From a virus, in IMG/VR virus record IMGVR_UViG_3300025137_000009, positions 1 to 33,497 of that record: DNA of 33,497 bases; one strand, given 5' to 3'. The notes below the pieces were generated by a model, which saw only the letters and a program-made list of their open reading frames with translations, did not search any database and was not told where the DNA came from. The position numbers were made by a program, and so were the translations under genes. Shown piece after piece: positions 1 to 8,853 of this stretch (its first letter is position 1; the number at the start of each line of letters is the position of its first letter).

Positions 1-99
1 TCTTCTGGCTCACTAATAACAGTGTTTATCTTGAATGTAGATAGCCAGTTAGTTTTTTCATCTGCCCAGCTATACTCACCGCCTGTAGTTTGGTTTATT
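1..99. repeat. Terminal overlap, left copy
   Basis: These 99 bases are identical to 33399-33497. A coding frame runs through the join without interruption, so this is most simply a k-mer overlap of a circular assembly. A genuine short terminal repeat cannot be excluded by sequence alone. Confidence 0.95.
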
Positions 100-2279
100 G
101 CTTGAGTAGGTATGCCAGCACCATTTACAAATATCTCATAGGCTACATCGTCAATCGTTGAGCCTGTAGCAGAGTTTCCATAAGTGCCAAAAGCCAAGCA
201 TTTCTGTATAGAGTCATCTACATCATAAGCGTCTGTGTTGCCCTCAGTACCCCAATCGTTTCTTGAAGTAATATCTAAAGCGGCCTCGCTACCGCTTACA
301 TCGACCCTATACCCTAAAATCTCCTCATTAATCCTAATAAATCCTGTAGCATTATCAGCACCAAAATAATCAGTCACCTTATTTTTGTCAGCCGATGCAC
401 TGCCGTCTAATGCAACGCCTTGATACCTTAGGTTAATGTGGCTGGGAGTGCCTGTATTTAATATCTCACCTAAAGAAAACTCAGTTGGAACTGGAACTTT
501 TGATTTCAAGTCGTCTGCTAATGACATAGGGTCTTTGCATTTTATCGTGCAAATATCATTATCTAAATGTAGACTCTCAATGATGTATTCTCTTTTCCCA
601 TCGTGTACCTGTGGAATACCATCAAAGTCAAAGAAGCCATCATAGATTTCTATTGGCCTACCGTAGTAATGTGGGTTTCTAGCTAATAACTTCTGAAAGA
701 ATGTGCCGTTTTCCAAAGCAATAACACTGCGAGTAGCAAAGTAGGGGTCAATGCCTTTATCATCAGAGATAAAATCTCTCAGTTTAATAGTAATGTTTGA
801 CCTAACAGAAACGCCCTTAGTAGGTTGTATCTCACTAGGTGCAGATGTAACAGAAATTAGAGCAGGGTGGGCGGTTGGTTCAAATCCAGCAAGGTTATTT
901 CCTTTCTCCTGAGAGAATGTTAACTCTTTTTTCCCATTAGTGTTTACTCTGTATTTGCTTAAATTTAAACAAGTATGTTTAGTGTTATAGCACTCATTGC
1001 CTGTGCTTGGTGTAGCGTTGCAATTTGACGAACCCGTAGTTACACCAAATACATTATCGCACTCATCAAGATACATCTTGACCATCTGCAACGGCTCTCT
1101 AGGGTTTAATTTATGCGCCCCACCATATAAATAACCATCAGCTGCTGGTGCTACTGTCTTGTAGGGGTGTCCATCAACTAAAACCAGCCCAGTGTCGTCA
1201 TATTTATGTGCAAAATACCCATGATACAATTGTCGTTCTGCAAGAGTTAAATGCCTTGCATCTTCATCAATCATTATCATTTCAAAAAATTCAAACCTTG
1301 TACCATTCCCCATCTTAATTTTATAATTTGTAGGAAATTGTATGGCTGTAGTGGTTGCAGTTGAATCTGTCGCAGTGCCGTTTAAGAACTCAGAAACAAA
1401 AGAGCTAGTAGAGTTAAATTCAAACTCAAATAAAGTGTGCTGATTTGGGGTAACTGTTGCATCTCCAGAGCTTTCTCTGTCTGTTCCACCTGAATCTTTA
1501 TACTTAACTTTCATTGCAGTTTTTGCGGTGTATTTTCCTAAAGACCCAGCTTGTACTTCATAAATCAACTCAATATGATTAGAGCCGTCTTGATCAACAA
1601 ACTCTAAAAAAGCCTCATCAAGGTCAGATGAGCCGCCATCATCAACTAAAACGCACATCACAAATAATCTAAAATTGCTCGGAAAACCAGACCTAGCGGC
1701 TGTGGAGAATGTTCCATTACCAATTAAACCGCCATATTCCCTAACACTTGAAACAGTCAATACTACATTGTTTGATGAACCAGTCCCTAAGTCTGCATAA
1801 AATGTATCACCAATATGCCAGTTGCGGCTTCTAGTCGCGCTAGTAATACTTGTAATAGCATCATTAGAATAATTAGCATTAACAAAACCTCCAACTGGGG
1901 TAAAACTACCATTCCTCGGAGCTAACCAATTACCGCCTACTAAATCCCCATTAAATGCCTGTTGGTTTATATATGTAGTATCAATATTTGCAATTAACCC
2001 AGTTGCCACACCGCCATAAGCTCCAGCAGTACCGCCATTAGTAACAGTCACATCATTTATTTGATAATAAAGTGTGTCCCAAAGAGCGTTTGATTCACCA
2101 GCAAAATCAGACCGAGAAATTGATTTATCTTTTATAACATCTGTTACTGCTAAACCAACATCATCATTAGAGCCAGAGCCTGTGGGATAAGACAGACCAT
2201 TATTAGCGAATAAATCTCTACTATCCCACCAACCTATAATATTGTTATAGAGATTGTAAGGCGACCACAACTTGCTCAC
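1..2279 (-). CDS. Tail hub/tip protein with N-terminal LamG-like domain (5' part; continues at 33398-32387)
   Basis: This is the first 759 or so codons of a 1,096-residue protein that crosses the contig join. The GTG start at 2279 overlaps the previous stop as GTGA, with an AGG about 9 bases upstream, and I read the frame with no stop to position 1. Residues 1 to about 385 look like a concanavalin/LamG-type lectin fold: they open with LWSPYNL and IGWWDSRDLF and close with LAERQLYHGYFAHKYD then DGHPYK, the usual C-terminal signature of such domains. From about residue 400 a tail-hub-like region follows, including CYNTKHTCLNLSKYR. It lies downstream of the distal-tail gene, as expected for a hub. 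The lectin domain probably binds host glycans; that is inference. Confidence 0.75.
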   Translation of the reverse strand, partial: MSKLWSPYNLYNNIIGWWDSRDLFANNGLSYPTGSGSNDDVGLAVTDVIKDKSISRSDFAGESNALWDTLYYQINDVTVTNGGTAGAYGGVATGLIANIDTTYINQQAFNGDLVGGNWLAPRNGSFTPVGGFVNANYSNDAITSITSATRSRNWHIGDTFYADLGTGSSNNVVLTVSSVREYGGLIGNGTFSTAARSGFPSNFRLFVMCVLVDDGGSSDLDEAFLEFVDQDGSNHIELIYEVQAGSLGKYTAKTAMKVKYKDSGGTDRESSGDATVTPNQHTLFEFEFNSTSSFVSEFLNGTATDSTATTTAIQFPTNYKIKMGNGTRFEFFEMIMIDEDARHLTLAERQLYHGYFAHKYDDTGLVLVDGHPYKTVAPAADGYLYGGAHKLNPREPLQMVKMYLDECDNVFGVTTGSSNCNATPSTGNECYNTKHTCLNLSKYRVNTNGKKELTFSQEKGNNLAGFEPTAHPALISVTSAPSEIQPTKGVSVRSNITIKLRDFISDDKGIDPYFATRSVIALENGTFFQKLLARNPHYYGRPIEIYDGFFDFDGIPQVHDGKREYIIESLHLDNDICTIKCKDPMSLADDLKSKVPVPTEFSLGEILNTGTPSHINLRYQGVALDGSASADKNKVTDYFGADNATGFIRINEEILGYRVDVSGSEAALDITSRNDWGTEGNTDAYDVDDSIQKCLAFGTYGNSATGSTIDDVAYEIFVNGAGIPTQAINQTTGGEYSWADEKTNWLSTFKINTVISEPE

Positions 2280-3184
2280 GATATATAACCTATAGCGTTG
2301 ATACTCCAGGTAAGAGTTACCGGGGTGTTAAACTTAGGTTGTTGTAATGATTTATCAATAGTGCAAAAGTAAACCTTGTTCCTATCAGATAGTTTCTCTG
2401 CATTTGTGCCTGAACCACCGTCATCGTGTAAAACAAAGAATGGAAACCTTGAGACAAAGTGTCCTAGATAATCAATAAAAGAATAGTTAGCGGCTAAACC
2501 GTTTATTGTTGTATTTGTTATATCCGTCTGAGTAGCATCAAGGTCTGACTCTTGTAAAGTATTTAGCTTTATATTTAGCTTTTGCGGTATTTTTCTGACA
2601 TCAGAGCTTAATAAATTACCTTGATTATTTCTCTTAATAGATACCTCTTGTGGTGTGAAACTAGGCATCGTGTATGGTGCGGATATATTCACATTATCAA
2701 CAAAAGTACCAGCTGAGAATGTTGTTATAAATGTGCTATCAGTCCAGTTGACAGTTGTAATCCTTAAATGTCGAACATCAAATAAAGTACCTTTTACATA
2801 ACAGCAAAATGCTTGATTAAAGTTATCAGGAACGCCAACTTGACCATTAGCTAAGTAAACAGCGGAATCTGTAAATGTAGACCAACTACCGTCAACAGCA
2901 GGTAAACTACTAGCGTTTGAATACTCCACAATTATTTTTTGAGTAGAATTTAGGTTGTGTCCGTAAACAGCAAAACCGTTCATTTTTACACTTGATGCAA
3001 ACGAAAAAGCTATTTTTGTTTGATCATTCGATGAATTTTTAAATGATGTATGAGCGTTATTATCAAACATATTAACAAACTCAAAACCTGTGGCCTGAGT
3101 GCTTGTCTGCTGTGTGATAGTTGGCTTAGAGGCAGACCGCCAATAAGCGTGATGTAATTTATTCTCTGCTAATATTGCGCCCAT
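2276..3184 (-). CDS. Distal-tail-like protein
   Basis: A 302-residue protein directly after the tape measure gene, its ATG sharing one base with the tape-measure stop (TAATG). In siphoviruses this position normally holds the distal tail protein that joins tube to hub. The N-terminal half (about 1-170) is rich in beta-forming and Asn/Ser/Thr residues and resembles discoidin-like carbohydrate-binding folds (HAYWRSAS near residue 12, then MNGFAVYGHNL). The C-terminal half (about 175-302) has a different composition and ends TWSINAIGYIS. Domain naming is by pattern only; the position-based call is firmer than the fold. Confidence 0.6.
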   Translation of the reverse strand: MGAILAENKLHHAYWRSASKPTITQQTSTQATGFEFVNMFDNNAHTSFKNSSNDQTKIAFSFASSVKMNGFAVYGHNLNSTQKIIVEYSNASSLPAVDGSWSTFTDSAVYLANGQVGVPDNFNQAFCCYVKGTLFDVRHLRITTVNWTDSTFITTFSAGTFVDNVNISAPYTMPSFTPQEVSIKRNNQGNLLSSDVRKIPQKLNIKLNTLQESDLDATQTDITNTTINGLAANYSFIDYLGHFVSRFPFFVLHDDGGSGTNAEKLSDRNKVYFCTIDKSLQQPKFNTPVTLTWSINAIGYIS

Positions 3185-5442
3185 TATGTACCTACCAATG
3201 CGTTAATTTCTAAGCCATCTTCGGTGGCTTCGTTAATAGCCTCTATGATTCGTCTTGCCCCTGTAGGGTCAATAGAGCCATCTACCGTTACGTTGATAGG
3301 TTGAGGTGCAGCCATTACTTCGTCCATAGGTTCAGCTTGTATTGGTGCGGAAGCCGCTGCCGCCGCTCCACCGCCACCGCCACCGCCAGCACCTCCAGAA
3401 GAAACAGATCCACCGCCAAACTTTTGTGCTTTGATCTTAGCTAATTGTGCCATACCAAAAGCTAATTCAACACCTGCCATAGCAGCAGCTAAAGGAGGAT
3501 TGGCAGCATAAGTAGCTCTCGCAAGCTGTACTGCTTTATATGTGTTTACAGCCGTATCAGCAGCAGCAGCCATTTGAGATATTCTAAACATTCCCTTGCC
3601 CATCCCGGCCATAGCCGCAGTTCTTTGAGCCAGAGTGCTTGTTATTTGCTTTGTTTGAGCAATTCCTGTTAGCTTTTCAAATTTTTGTTTAGCTAATGCT
3701 GCTTTAGCATCAATGTCACCTAGTTTAGCTTTATGTCTCAATTCCTCTTGCTCTGTAGCCTGGTTCTGCTCAGACAAAATATCCATTTTTACAGCGTGTT
3801 CTTCTTGTAATTTTGCAATCTTTTCTTCCCTGTAAATATCATCCGCTTCAACTTCACTCAACTTTCTCTGAAACTCAAGTGCAGCAACGGCTGTAGCGTG
3901 TTCAGTTCTTTTTTCTATAATTTGTTCAAACAGCAATGTTTCTGAATCTGCATTTGCCTTTTGCATTTCTAAAACTTGCAGTTCAGAAGCCATAATTGCA
4001 TTGTTAGTTTCTAATATGCTGGGAAGCTTATCAAATGCTACTGGAGCTTCTTCTGCCGCTGGCGCTGATGGTTGTGGTTTTAAAACTGTTCCTGTACCTG
4101 CTGGGGTTGGCGTTTGGCCAGACGTCAATAATGCAACACCGCTTAAAGGCTGCTCTGTAGCTGGTGTAGTAAGCCCAGCCATATCTGCAACAGACTGACC
4201 ACCAAAAAGTGGTTGTAAAAGCTGTGGATCTTGCAGTTCTTGTAATTGTGCTTTTAGTCTTTTAAATTGCTCCTCTGCCTGTGTAAATGCTGGATTACTA
4301 AATGCAGCGTTGCCATATGTTTCTAACAAGCTCTCCATTTGCTCTTCAGCTCTTTTAATTGAAAGCTCTAAAAGATCCGCATCACTCATAGCGCCTGTAA
4401 ATATATTCGATGTTTTTACTTTTTCTGTAATTTTTGCAAGAAGCGCTGTTGCTTCATTTGTCCTATCAGCAATGAAGGATGCAAATCCTGACTCTTGTAT
4501 AAATGCAATTCTTAAAAGGTCTGCTTGCTCTGCTAGACCATCAAAAGCCCCGGCTAGACCCTTACCAGCACCAGCACCTGCGCCACCTAGAGATGCTTCT
4601 AATTTTTTAATAATAAAATCTTGAGCGGCCATCTTGTCGCTAGCAAGTAGCATACCGTCAATCATATCTCGCTCTGTTGCAGTAAATATAACACCTGCGC
4701 GAGACAAGCTAGTCAAATTATTAACAGGGTCTTCTATCGCTTTACCTAAAGTCTTAGCTGCACTTGCGGCAGTAATACCCATAACTTGAGCTAAATCTTG
4801 GGCTAAAACAGTTGTACGTTTAAACTGATCACCAGCAATAGAGCCAAAAGTAAGAAGTATTCCCTCTGCTTGTCTAATGTCGCCAGCAGAAGCAAGCGTA
4901 GCTATACCTACTTCAGTAGCTAAATCTTGTAGCTCTTGGGAAGTTAAACCAACACGATGCCCGGTTGTCTCAAGCATCTGCTCAAGCTGTAATACCTGTG
5001 CTTCAAATTCTGAAAATGTATCTAATGCGCTTTTAAGAGCAAAACCAAAGGCAGCAAAACCAGCACTAGCAATTAATCCTAGTGGGCCAATTCGTGCTAA
5101 ACCAGTTGCTATAAATGAAAGTCGGCCTGAGACACCGTTAAGTGGGCCTTGAAGTGTTGCGGTAGCTGTCGCAGCGTTCTTAAAAGACTTAGCTAATTTT
5201 TCATTAGCAGTAGTAGCCTTTTTTGTTTCTTTTGTATTATCTTTCTTGCCTTTTGTGTCCTTACCTGTTGCGTCAGTGCCTTTCTTTGTTTCTGTGTTTG
5301 TCTTTTTCTTCTGAGTGCCTTCGTCCTTAATGGCCTTAGCGGCTTTACCAGACTCTTTGGCAAGCTTTTTAAGCTCTTCATTAGCTTTTTTAAGTTGAGC
5401 AGTGTTAGCCTCAAATATCAGTCTTGCGATTGTGTCTGCCAT
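3184..5442 (-). CDS. Tail tape measure protein
   Basis: At 752 residues this is the longest gene wholly inside the window and sits just after the frameshifted chaperone, the standard place for a tape measure. Residues 1-95 are charged, Lys/Thr-rich and probably helical. Residues about 108-145 are hydrophobic (SFIATGLARIGPLGLIASAG) and could enter membrane on DNA ejection. Residues 475-580 are predicted coiled coil, 600-675 an Ala-rich helix, and 680-705 a Gly/Ala-rich linker. At roughly 0.15 nm per residue it implies a tail near 110 nm (inference). Its start lies 25 bases inside the end of the frameshifted chaperone frame. Confidence 0.9.
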   Translation of the reverse strand: MADTIARLIFEANTAQLKKANEELKKLAKESGKAAKAIKDEGTQKKKTNTETKKGTDATGKDTKGKKDNTKETKKATTANEKLAKSFKNAATATATLQGPLNGVSGRLSFIATGLARIGPLGLIASAGFAAFGFALKSALDTFSEFEAQVLQLEQMLETTGHRVGLTSQELQDLATEVGIATLASAGDIRQAEGILLTFGSIAGDQFKRTTVLAQDLAQVMGITAASAAKTLGKAIEDPVNNLTSLSRAGVIFTATERDMIDGMLLASDKMAAQDFIIKKLEASLGGAGAGAGKGLAGAFDGLAEQADLLRIAFIQESGFASFIADRTNEATALLAKITEKVKTSNIFTGAMSDADLLELSIKRAEEQMESLLETYGNAAFSNPAFTQAEEQFKRLKAQLQELQDPQLLQPLFGGQSVADMAGLTTPATEQPLSGVALLTSGQTPTPAGTGTVLKPQPSAPAAEEAPVAFDKLPSILETNNAIMASELQVLEMQKANADSETLLFEQIIEKRTEHATAVAALEFQRKLSEVEADDIYREEKIAKLQEEHAVKMDILSEQNQATEQEELRHKAKLGDIDAKAALAKQKFEKLTGIAQTKQITSTLAQRTAAMAGMGKGMFRISQMAAAADTAVNTYKAVQLARATYAANPPLAAAMAGVELAFGMAQLAKIKAQKFGGGSVSSGGAGGGGGGGAAAAASAPIQAEPMDEVMAAPQPINVTVDGSIDPTGARRIIEAINEATEDGLEINALVGT

Positions 5443-6112
5443 TGTTTACGCCTTTCGTGGTCTAAACCCATAATAGCATCTATCTGCCAAGGGTCTAATT
5501 CATCTCTATAAAGATCGCAGTAAGCAGCAATATCTTGCAAAGTAATCGATTCAACGCCTTGTGCAATAATCGAGTAAATATGCCAAACTTGAATTAAGCA
5601 ATCATCCAGATAAGGTTGACTAGCTAACTCTCCCGGAGGCTTTCCAGATATTCTTTCAACAGCCTTCCATTGTTCAAGCCTGGTGCTTTTACTACCCTTG
5701 TTTCTGCCGTTGGCATAAAAAACCCATTTACCAAACTCGACTATTTTTTCGGTTTGGCTTTCGTAAAATTTGCCCTATCACCCATAAAGGTGTCAATTTG
5801 ATCTTTGATGTAAGGTGCTTGACTATAAAGCTTCTCACATAATTTCTTACTGAACTTCTCATCAACGCCACGCCAAGATACAGTGCAATCAACTAAACCT
5901 TGTATGCTTAAAGAATCTTCGTCAAACTCCTTATTAGATCGTAAAGCCTCTAAATAAGCTTTTTGATATCTTTTGGTATGCTTCCTAAAAGCCGTTGAAT
6001 CCATACCAACTACCTTAATATGAAGGTTAGTCTTGTTACCATTCTGATCTAATATTTGTACTTCTGATCCTTCGTTATGTAAGTCGGTTGTGTAAAGTTC
6101 AGTAATTTTCAT
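5418..6112 (-). CDS. Tail assembly chaperone, -1 frameshift product (gpGT-like)
   Basis: The 123-codon frame ends CCG AAA AAA TAG. Stepping back one base at the A run opens a second frame that reads on to a TGA at 5418-5420, giving 231 residues by arithmetic (695+1 bases, divisible by 3). The added segment begins KIVEFGKWVFYANG and ends with LDPWQIDAIMGLDHERRKQW, the Trp-containing tail typical of gpT-type extensions. The extension has no obvious start of its own. In lambda, gpG and gpGT recruit tube subunits to the tape measure and leave the finished tail. Seen: the frames and slip run. Known: the family arrangement. Inferred: that slippage occurs. Confidence 0.75.
5741..6112 (-). CDS. Tail assembly chaperone, unshifted product (gpG-like)
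   Basis: A 123-residue protein between the tail tube and tape measure genes. It is charged and helical in its middle (residues 35-60, HTKRYQKAYLEALRSN) and carries SIQGLVDCTVSWRGVD, a pattern seen in siphovirus tail chaperones. It ends in a Lys-rich stretch (FTKAKPKK) whose codons form the slip run. It should be the major product, with a minority of ribosomes making the 231-residue form. Non-virion assembly factor by analogy with lambda gpG. Confidence 0.8.
   Translation of the reverse strand: MKITELYTTDLHNEGSEVQILDQNGNKTNLHIKVVGMDSTAFRKHTKRYQKAYLEALRSNKEFDEDSLSIQGLVDCTVSWRGVDEKFSKKLCEKLYSQAPYIKDQIDTFMGDRANFTKAKPKK
5744..5749 (-). other. Candidate -1 ribosomal frameshift slip run
   Basis: Six A residues (minus strand) immediately precede the UAG stop of the short chaperone. 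It is not a full X XXY YYZ heptamer, because the base before the run is G. A lysyl-tRNA on the second AAA can still re-pair perfectly one base back, and the stop codon in the next position would cause a pause. The GC-rich stretch about 60-70 bases downstream (near 5630) is a weak stimulator candidate. Confidence 0.6.
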
Positions 6113-6134
6113 ATATCCCCCAAGGATTAATGAT

Positions 6135-6151
6135 GCCCCACCCAGTGGGGC
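6135..6151 (-). terminator. Hairpin between tail tube and chaperone genes
   Basis: A perfect 7-bp stem GCCCCAC/GTGGGGC with a 3-base loop lies in the 51-base gap after the tail tube stop. No U-tract follows on the minus strand, so it is better seen as an RNA-stabilising or attenuating hairpin than a full terminator. Confidence 0.5.
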
Positions 6152-6163
6152 TTAGGTTAAAAA

Positions 6164-7081
6164 TTATGGTGTAGTATCAAATTTTAATGCTGAAGTTCCA
6201 TCAGTAGATACTAAAGCAGTGTAATCCATTGATACAGAAAGTAAACCCTCTCCACCAACTTCAACAGCACCTGTAGTATAGATTACATTTGGCATCTCAA
6301 AAGACATATCAGTTGAGCCAGTTCCTAAAACAATTTTCAAAGATGTCGCTGTTTCAGCAACAAACTTATCTAATAAAGCCCCACTGTCAAAGTGAGCAGT
6401 TAAAGACCCTGTAACACGACACTTACCTTGAGCGCCTTGAACAGGAATATCAGTACCTACTCTGTAAACTGGAGACATACCATTGTCTAAGCTCATTGAT
6501 AAATCAGTGATAATTGTTTGAGCGCCACCACCTTCAGTAATAACTGCATCATGAGAAGTGTAAGGAGCATTAGCAATAGTCTCGGATGTAACAGTACCCT
6601 CAGCGTGATCGTCAACGTGAGTCATAGTAGTACCTATAAGACCAACTGAGCAGTCAATAAAACCATCACTACTAATATTCATATTGAAAGCGTTAACCTC
6701 AATACCTTTGAAAACTTGCTCATCTTTTACTGTAATATCAGTAAATTTACGAACTATAGTATAGCTACGTCTTTCTGTACCAATGCTAAATACATCACTT
6801 GAACCTGTAAAGTCGCCCATAGCAGCTTTGATAAATTCAATATGTGAAGCCTGGTAACCTAAGTCAAAAGCTATGTCACCTGCAACAGAGTGCTGGCCAT
6901 GTATCATGCCCTCAACTTCTCTGTCACCACGCAGCTTTTCATCTTCATACGTTGTTTTTGCTAAAGATAAGCTGTTACTTTTATGCTCAAAAACACTAAA
7001 CCCAGAACTTGTATCAGCGTCACCATAAGTAGAGGCTACGTCAAAGGTTAATATTTGATTCTGTCCACTTGCAATTGTCAT
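6164..7081 (-). CDS. Tail tube (major tail) protein
   Basis: A 305-residue protein upstream of the chaperone pair. It opens with ASGQNQILTFDVASTYGD and carries KSNSLSLAKTTYEDEKLRGD and GMIHGQHSVAGDIAFDLGY, typical of the phage tail tube family in which two related beta-barrel halves occur in one chain. The second half (about residues 185-300, from ITDLSMSLDNGMSPVYRVG) repeats the tube-like pattern. It polymerises around the tape measure. A following hairpin fits with high expression relative to the chaperone. Confidence 0.85.
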   Translation of the reverse strand: MTIASGQNQILTFDVASTYGDADTSSGFSVFEHKSNSLSLAKTTYEDEKLRGDREVEGMIHGQHSVAGDIAFDLGYQASHIEFIKAAMGDFTGSSDVFSIGTERRSYTIVRKFTDITVKDEQVFKGIEVNAFNMNISSDGFIDCSVGLIGTTMTHVDDHAEGTVTSETIANAPYTSHDAVITEGGGAQTIITDLSMSLDNGMSPVYRVGTDIPVQGAQGKCRVTGSLTAHFDSGALLDKFVAETATSLKIVLGTGSTDMSFEMPNVIYTTGAVEVGGEGLLSVSMDYTALVSTDGTSALKFDTTP

Positions 7082-7083
7082 TT

Positions 7084-7593
7084 CTAACTCCTAGCGGTTG
7101 TGACCGCGAAATAAGATACATCTATATTACGAACGAAAAATGCACCATCTCTGCGCCCCACGCCTAGTGATACGTTACGGACATTTACAGTTGTATCATT
7201 AACAACAAGCTTATGTCCTTTTTTAAAAGCATTGGCAATGCTATCTATTTTGTCGCTGTAAGCGCCTATGCCAACACGATTATAATAGTCTATCTGAAAT
7301 ATACCTTGGTGCAAATCTCTACCAGTTGTACCGACACCTGCACTCAAAGTGTCGCCCGGCAATATTGTTCCTCTAACGAACTCGTTGGTTAGATTACTCT
7401 TTTCCAGCGAGGAAAAATCAAAATCTACATTCTCAAAAACTCTTGTGGTAATGCTTGCATCATCAGCCATTGTTTTAAACTGAGATTCTAAAGCAATACG
7501 AATATTACGAAAGAACTTTGAGTTATCATCGGTAGCGCCACCAACTACAGTTGTATCGGTGCTTTCTGTTATTAAACCGTAATCAACACTCAT
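7084..7593 (-). CDS. Tail completion/terminator-like protein
   Basis: A 169-residue protein two bases from the tail tube gene and overlapping the upstream gene by 4 bases (ATGA). The body (FRNIRIALESQFKTM near residue 28, then QIDYYNRVGIGAYSDKID near 100) looks like the DUF4128-type phage proteins that occupy the tail-terminator slot. Such proteins cap the tail tube and dock it to the head. The family assignment is from pattern and position only. Confidence 0.65.
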   Translation of the reverse strand: MSVDYGLITESTDTTVVGGATDDNSKFFRNIRIALESQFKTMADDASITTRVFENVDFDFSSLEKSNLTNEFVRGTILPGDTLSAGVGTTGRDLHQGIFQIDYYNRVGIGAYSDKIDSIANAFKKGHKLVVNDTTVNVRNVSLGVGRRDGAFFVRNIDVSYFAVTTARS

Positions 7594-7976
7594 TTAAACT
7601 TTGCAACCGCATTCATCATCGATAATCGCATCATACCTTGTGGTGCTTTACCACTCTTACTACCTGTTTCAATGTCATTTGCATAATCAAGAGAATTAGT
7701 AAGCCAAAGACTCTGACCCCAATCTGATTTTTTATATGCCTTAACTACTGTATCAATACCATCAAGACTATCCCCGGCTGATTGATCTGGCAGCCGCTTA
7801 CCCATAAACATGGGTGATCCTATTGACGCAAACCAGTTATTAGCTAACTGCCCAGTGTCAACTGGTGTCTTTTTTACAGTGCTAGTCATAACATCATTAG
7901 TTACCTGCTTGACAACCTTATTGGCTTGATCAAGCGAAATCTCTGTAAACTTCTTAACCTCTGAGTCTAAGCTCAT
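7590..7976 (-). CDS. HK97 gp10-like neck/connector protein
   Basis: The frame is open from 8021, but the ATG at 7976 is preferred: it is preceded by GGTGG about 8 bases upstream and gives MSLDSEVKKFTE, the normal N-terminus. The product is 128 residues with TVKKTPVDTGQLANNW, the hallmark of HK97 gp10-like minor structural proteins that assemble at the head-tail junction. The start overlaps the upstream gene by 23 bases. Confidence 0.75.
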   Translation of the reverse strand: MSLDSEVKKFTEISLDQANKVVKQVTNDVMTSTVKKTPVDTGQLANNWFASIGSPMFMGKRLPDQSAGDSLDGIDTVVKAYKKSDWGQSLWLTNSLDYANDIETGSKSGKAPQGMMRLSMMNAVAKFK

Positions 7977-8307
7977 AATAAACCACCGATGATCCTGGTT
8001 GTATTGGGTTAATCTCAACAATTCTCAGTTTTTCTGAGTTTATTGTAGCTGTGTCACCTATCAAAGGGACTGTGGTCGAATGCATTGATGCAGGAAACTC
8101 TTTAATCTGCATATTTGTATCGCCATCTTCATTCTTTATTTGATCAAAGAGTACAATCTGAGCTGAATAAGTAGATGTGCTGCTAGACGCAATTCCTGAT
8201 GCCGGGTTGTAATTAATACTTGAAAATCGAGTAAAAGTTACCGACTGACCAAAGTTGGTAATTAAATTCTTTGCTGTTGTGCTTAAGGGGGAGTAATCAA
8301 AGGCCAT
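7954..8307 (-). CDS. Head closure/head-tail connector protein
   Basis: A 117-residue, beta-rich small protein between the adaptor-like and gp10-like genes, the usual slot of a head-closure (stopper) protein. Features include FGQSVTFTRF near residue 18 and a C-terminal SSVVYYELRLRG strand. Its ATG at 8307 abuts the upstream stop at 8308. No motif proves the call; it rests mainly on length and gene order. Confidence 0.55.
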   Translation of the reverse strand: MAFDYSPLSTTAKNLITNFGQSVTFTRFSSINYNPASGIASSSTSTYSAQIVLFDQIKNEDGDTNMQIKEFPASMHSTTVPLIGDTATINSEKLRIVEINPIQPGSSVVYYELRLRG

Positions 8308-8793
8308 CTAAGCTCTCACAATCCGCATAGGGTTCTTTACGAGCTTTCTTAATGCCCTAGTAGCTGCTGGCGTTAAAGTTCTGTCAGCGCTTGATGATTT
8401 GTACTCAACCTCTATCTGCCCAACCTTTTCTTTTAGGGTAGATCGGTCAATTGGAGCATCAGGACCATAACCCTGCTCATAGGCATAAGCTATCTCATAA
8501 AGAGAAGTCTTTACTTCTTTTGGTATCTCATCAGAGTTGATTCCATATCCATCAATAATCAAACCAGATCGAGGGAATTGCAGAGCTTGCTCTTCAGATG
8601 CTTTTTCACTACGAAAAGGAAGAGCCTCAAAAAAACTCATAGCCTGATGGATATATGAGGTAATTTGATCGTTCGATGGACTATTTCTCGCGCCATGACG
8701 ATCTGTGATGTAAGTAGAATACTCACTCACTGTAATATATGAGTTCGCAGTAGTACTCTGCGATCCAGTTTCAACACTTAGTGCAGTAGGCAT
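8308..8793 (-). CDS. Head-tail adaptor (DnaT-like fold family)
   Basis: A 161-residue protein that follows the coat gene. It opens with SQSTTANSYITVSEYSTYI and has AMSFFEALPFRSEKASEEQALQFPRSGL cut here at its core: FFEALPF, then QALQFPRSG near residue 70. This pattern is characteristic of the phage adaptor family annotated as putative DnaT-like ssDNA-binding proteins, which in gene order act as connectors fitted under the portal. A role in DNA binding is not supported by context. Confidence 0.7.
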   Translation of the reverse strand: MPTALSVETGSQSTTANSYITVSEYSTYITDRHGARNSPSNDQITSYIHQAMSFFEALPFRSEKASEEQALQFPRSGLIIDGYGINSDEIPKEVKTSLYEIAYAYEQGYGPDAPIDRSTLKEKVGQIEVEYKSSSADRTLTPAATRALRKLVKNPMRIVRA

Positions 8794-8812
8794 AACTTAT
8801 CCTCAAAGTTGA

Positions 8813-8836
8813 AGCCCCAAGGTTTCCCAAGGGGCT
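8813..8836 (-). terminator. Hairpin after the coat gene
   Basis: AGCCCC and GGGGCT form a 6-bp stem that can extend across an internal loop (AAGG/CCAA) in the 60-base gap after the coat protein stop. There is no clear U-tract, so read-through to the connector genes is expected. It may stabilise the 3' end of the coat message. Confidence 0.5.
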
Positions 8837-8853
8837 ATAAGTTTCAACTAATA

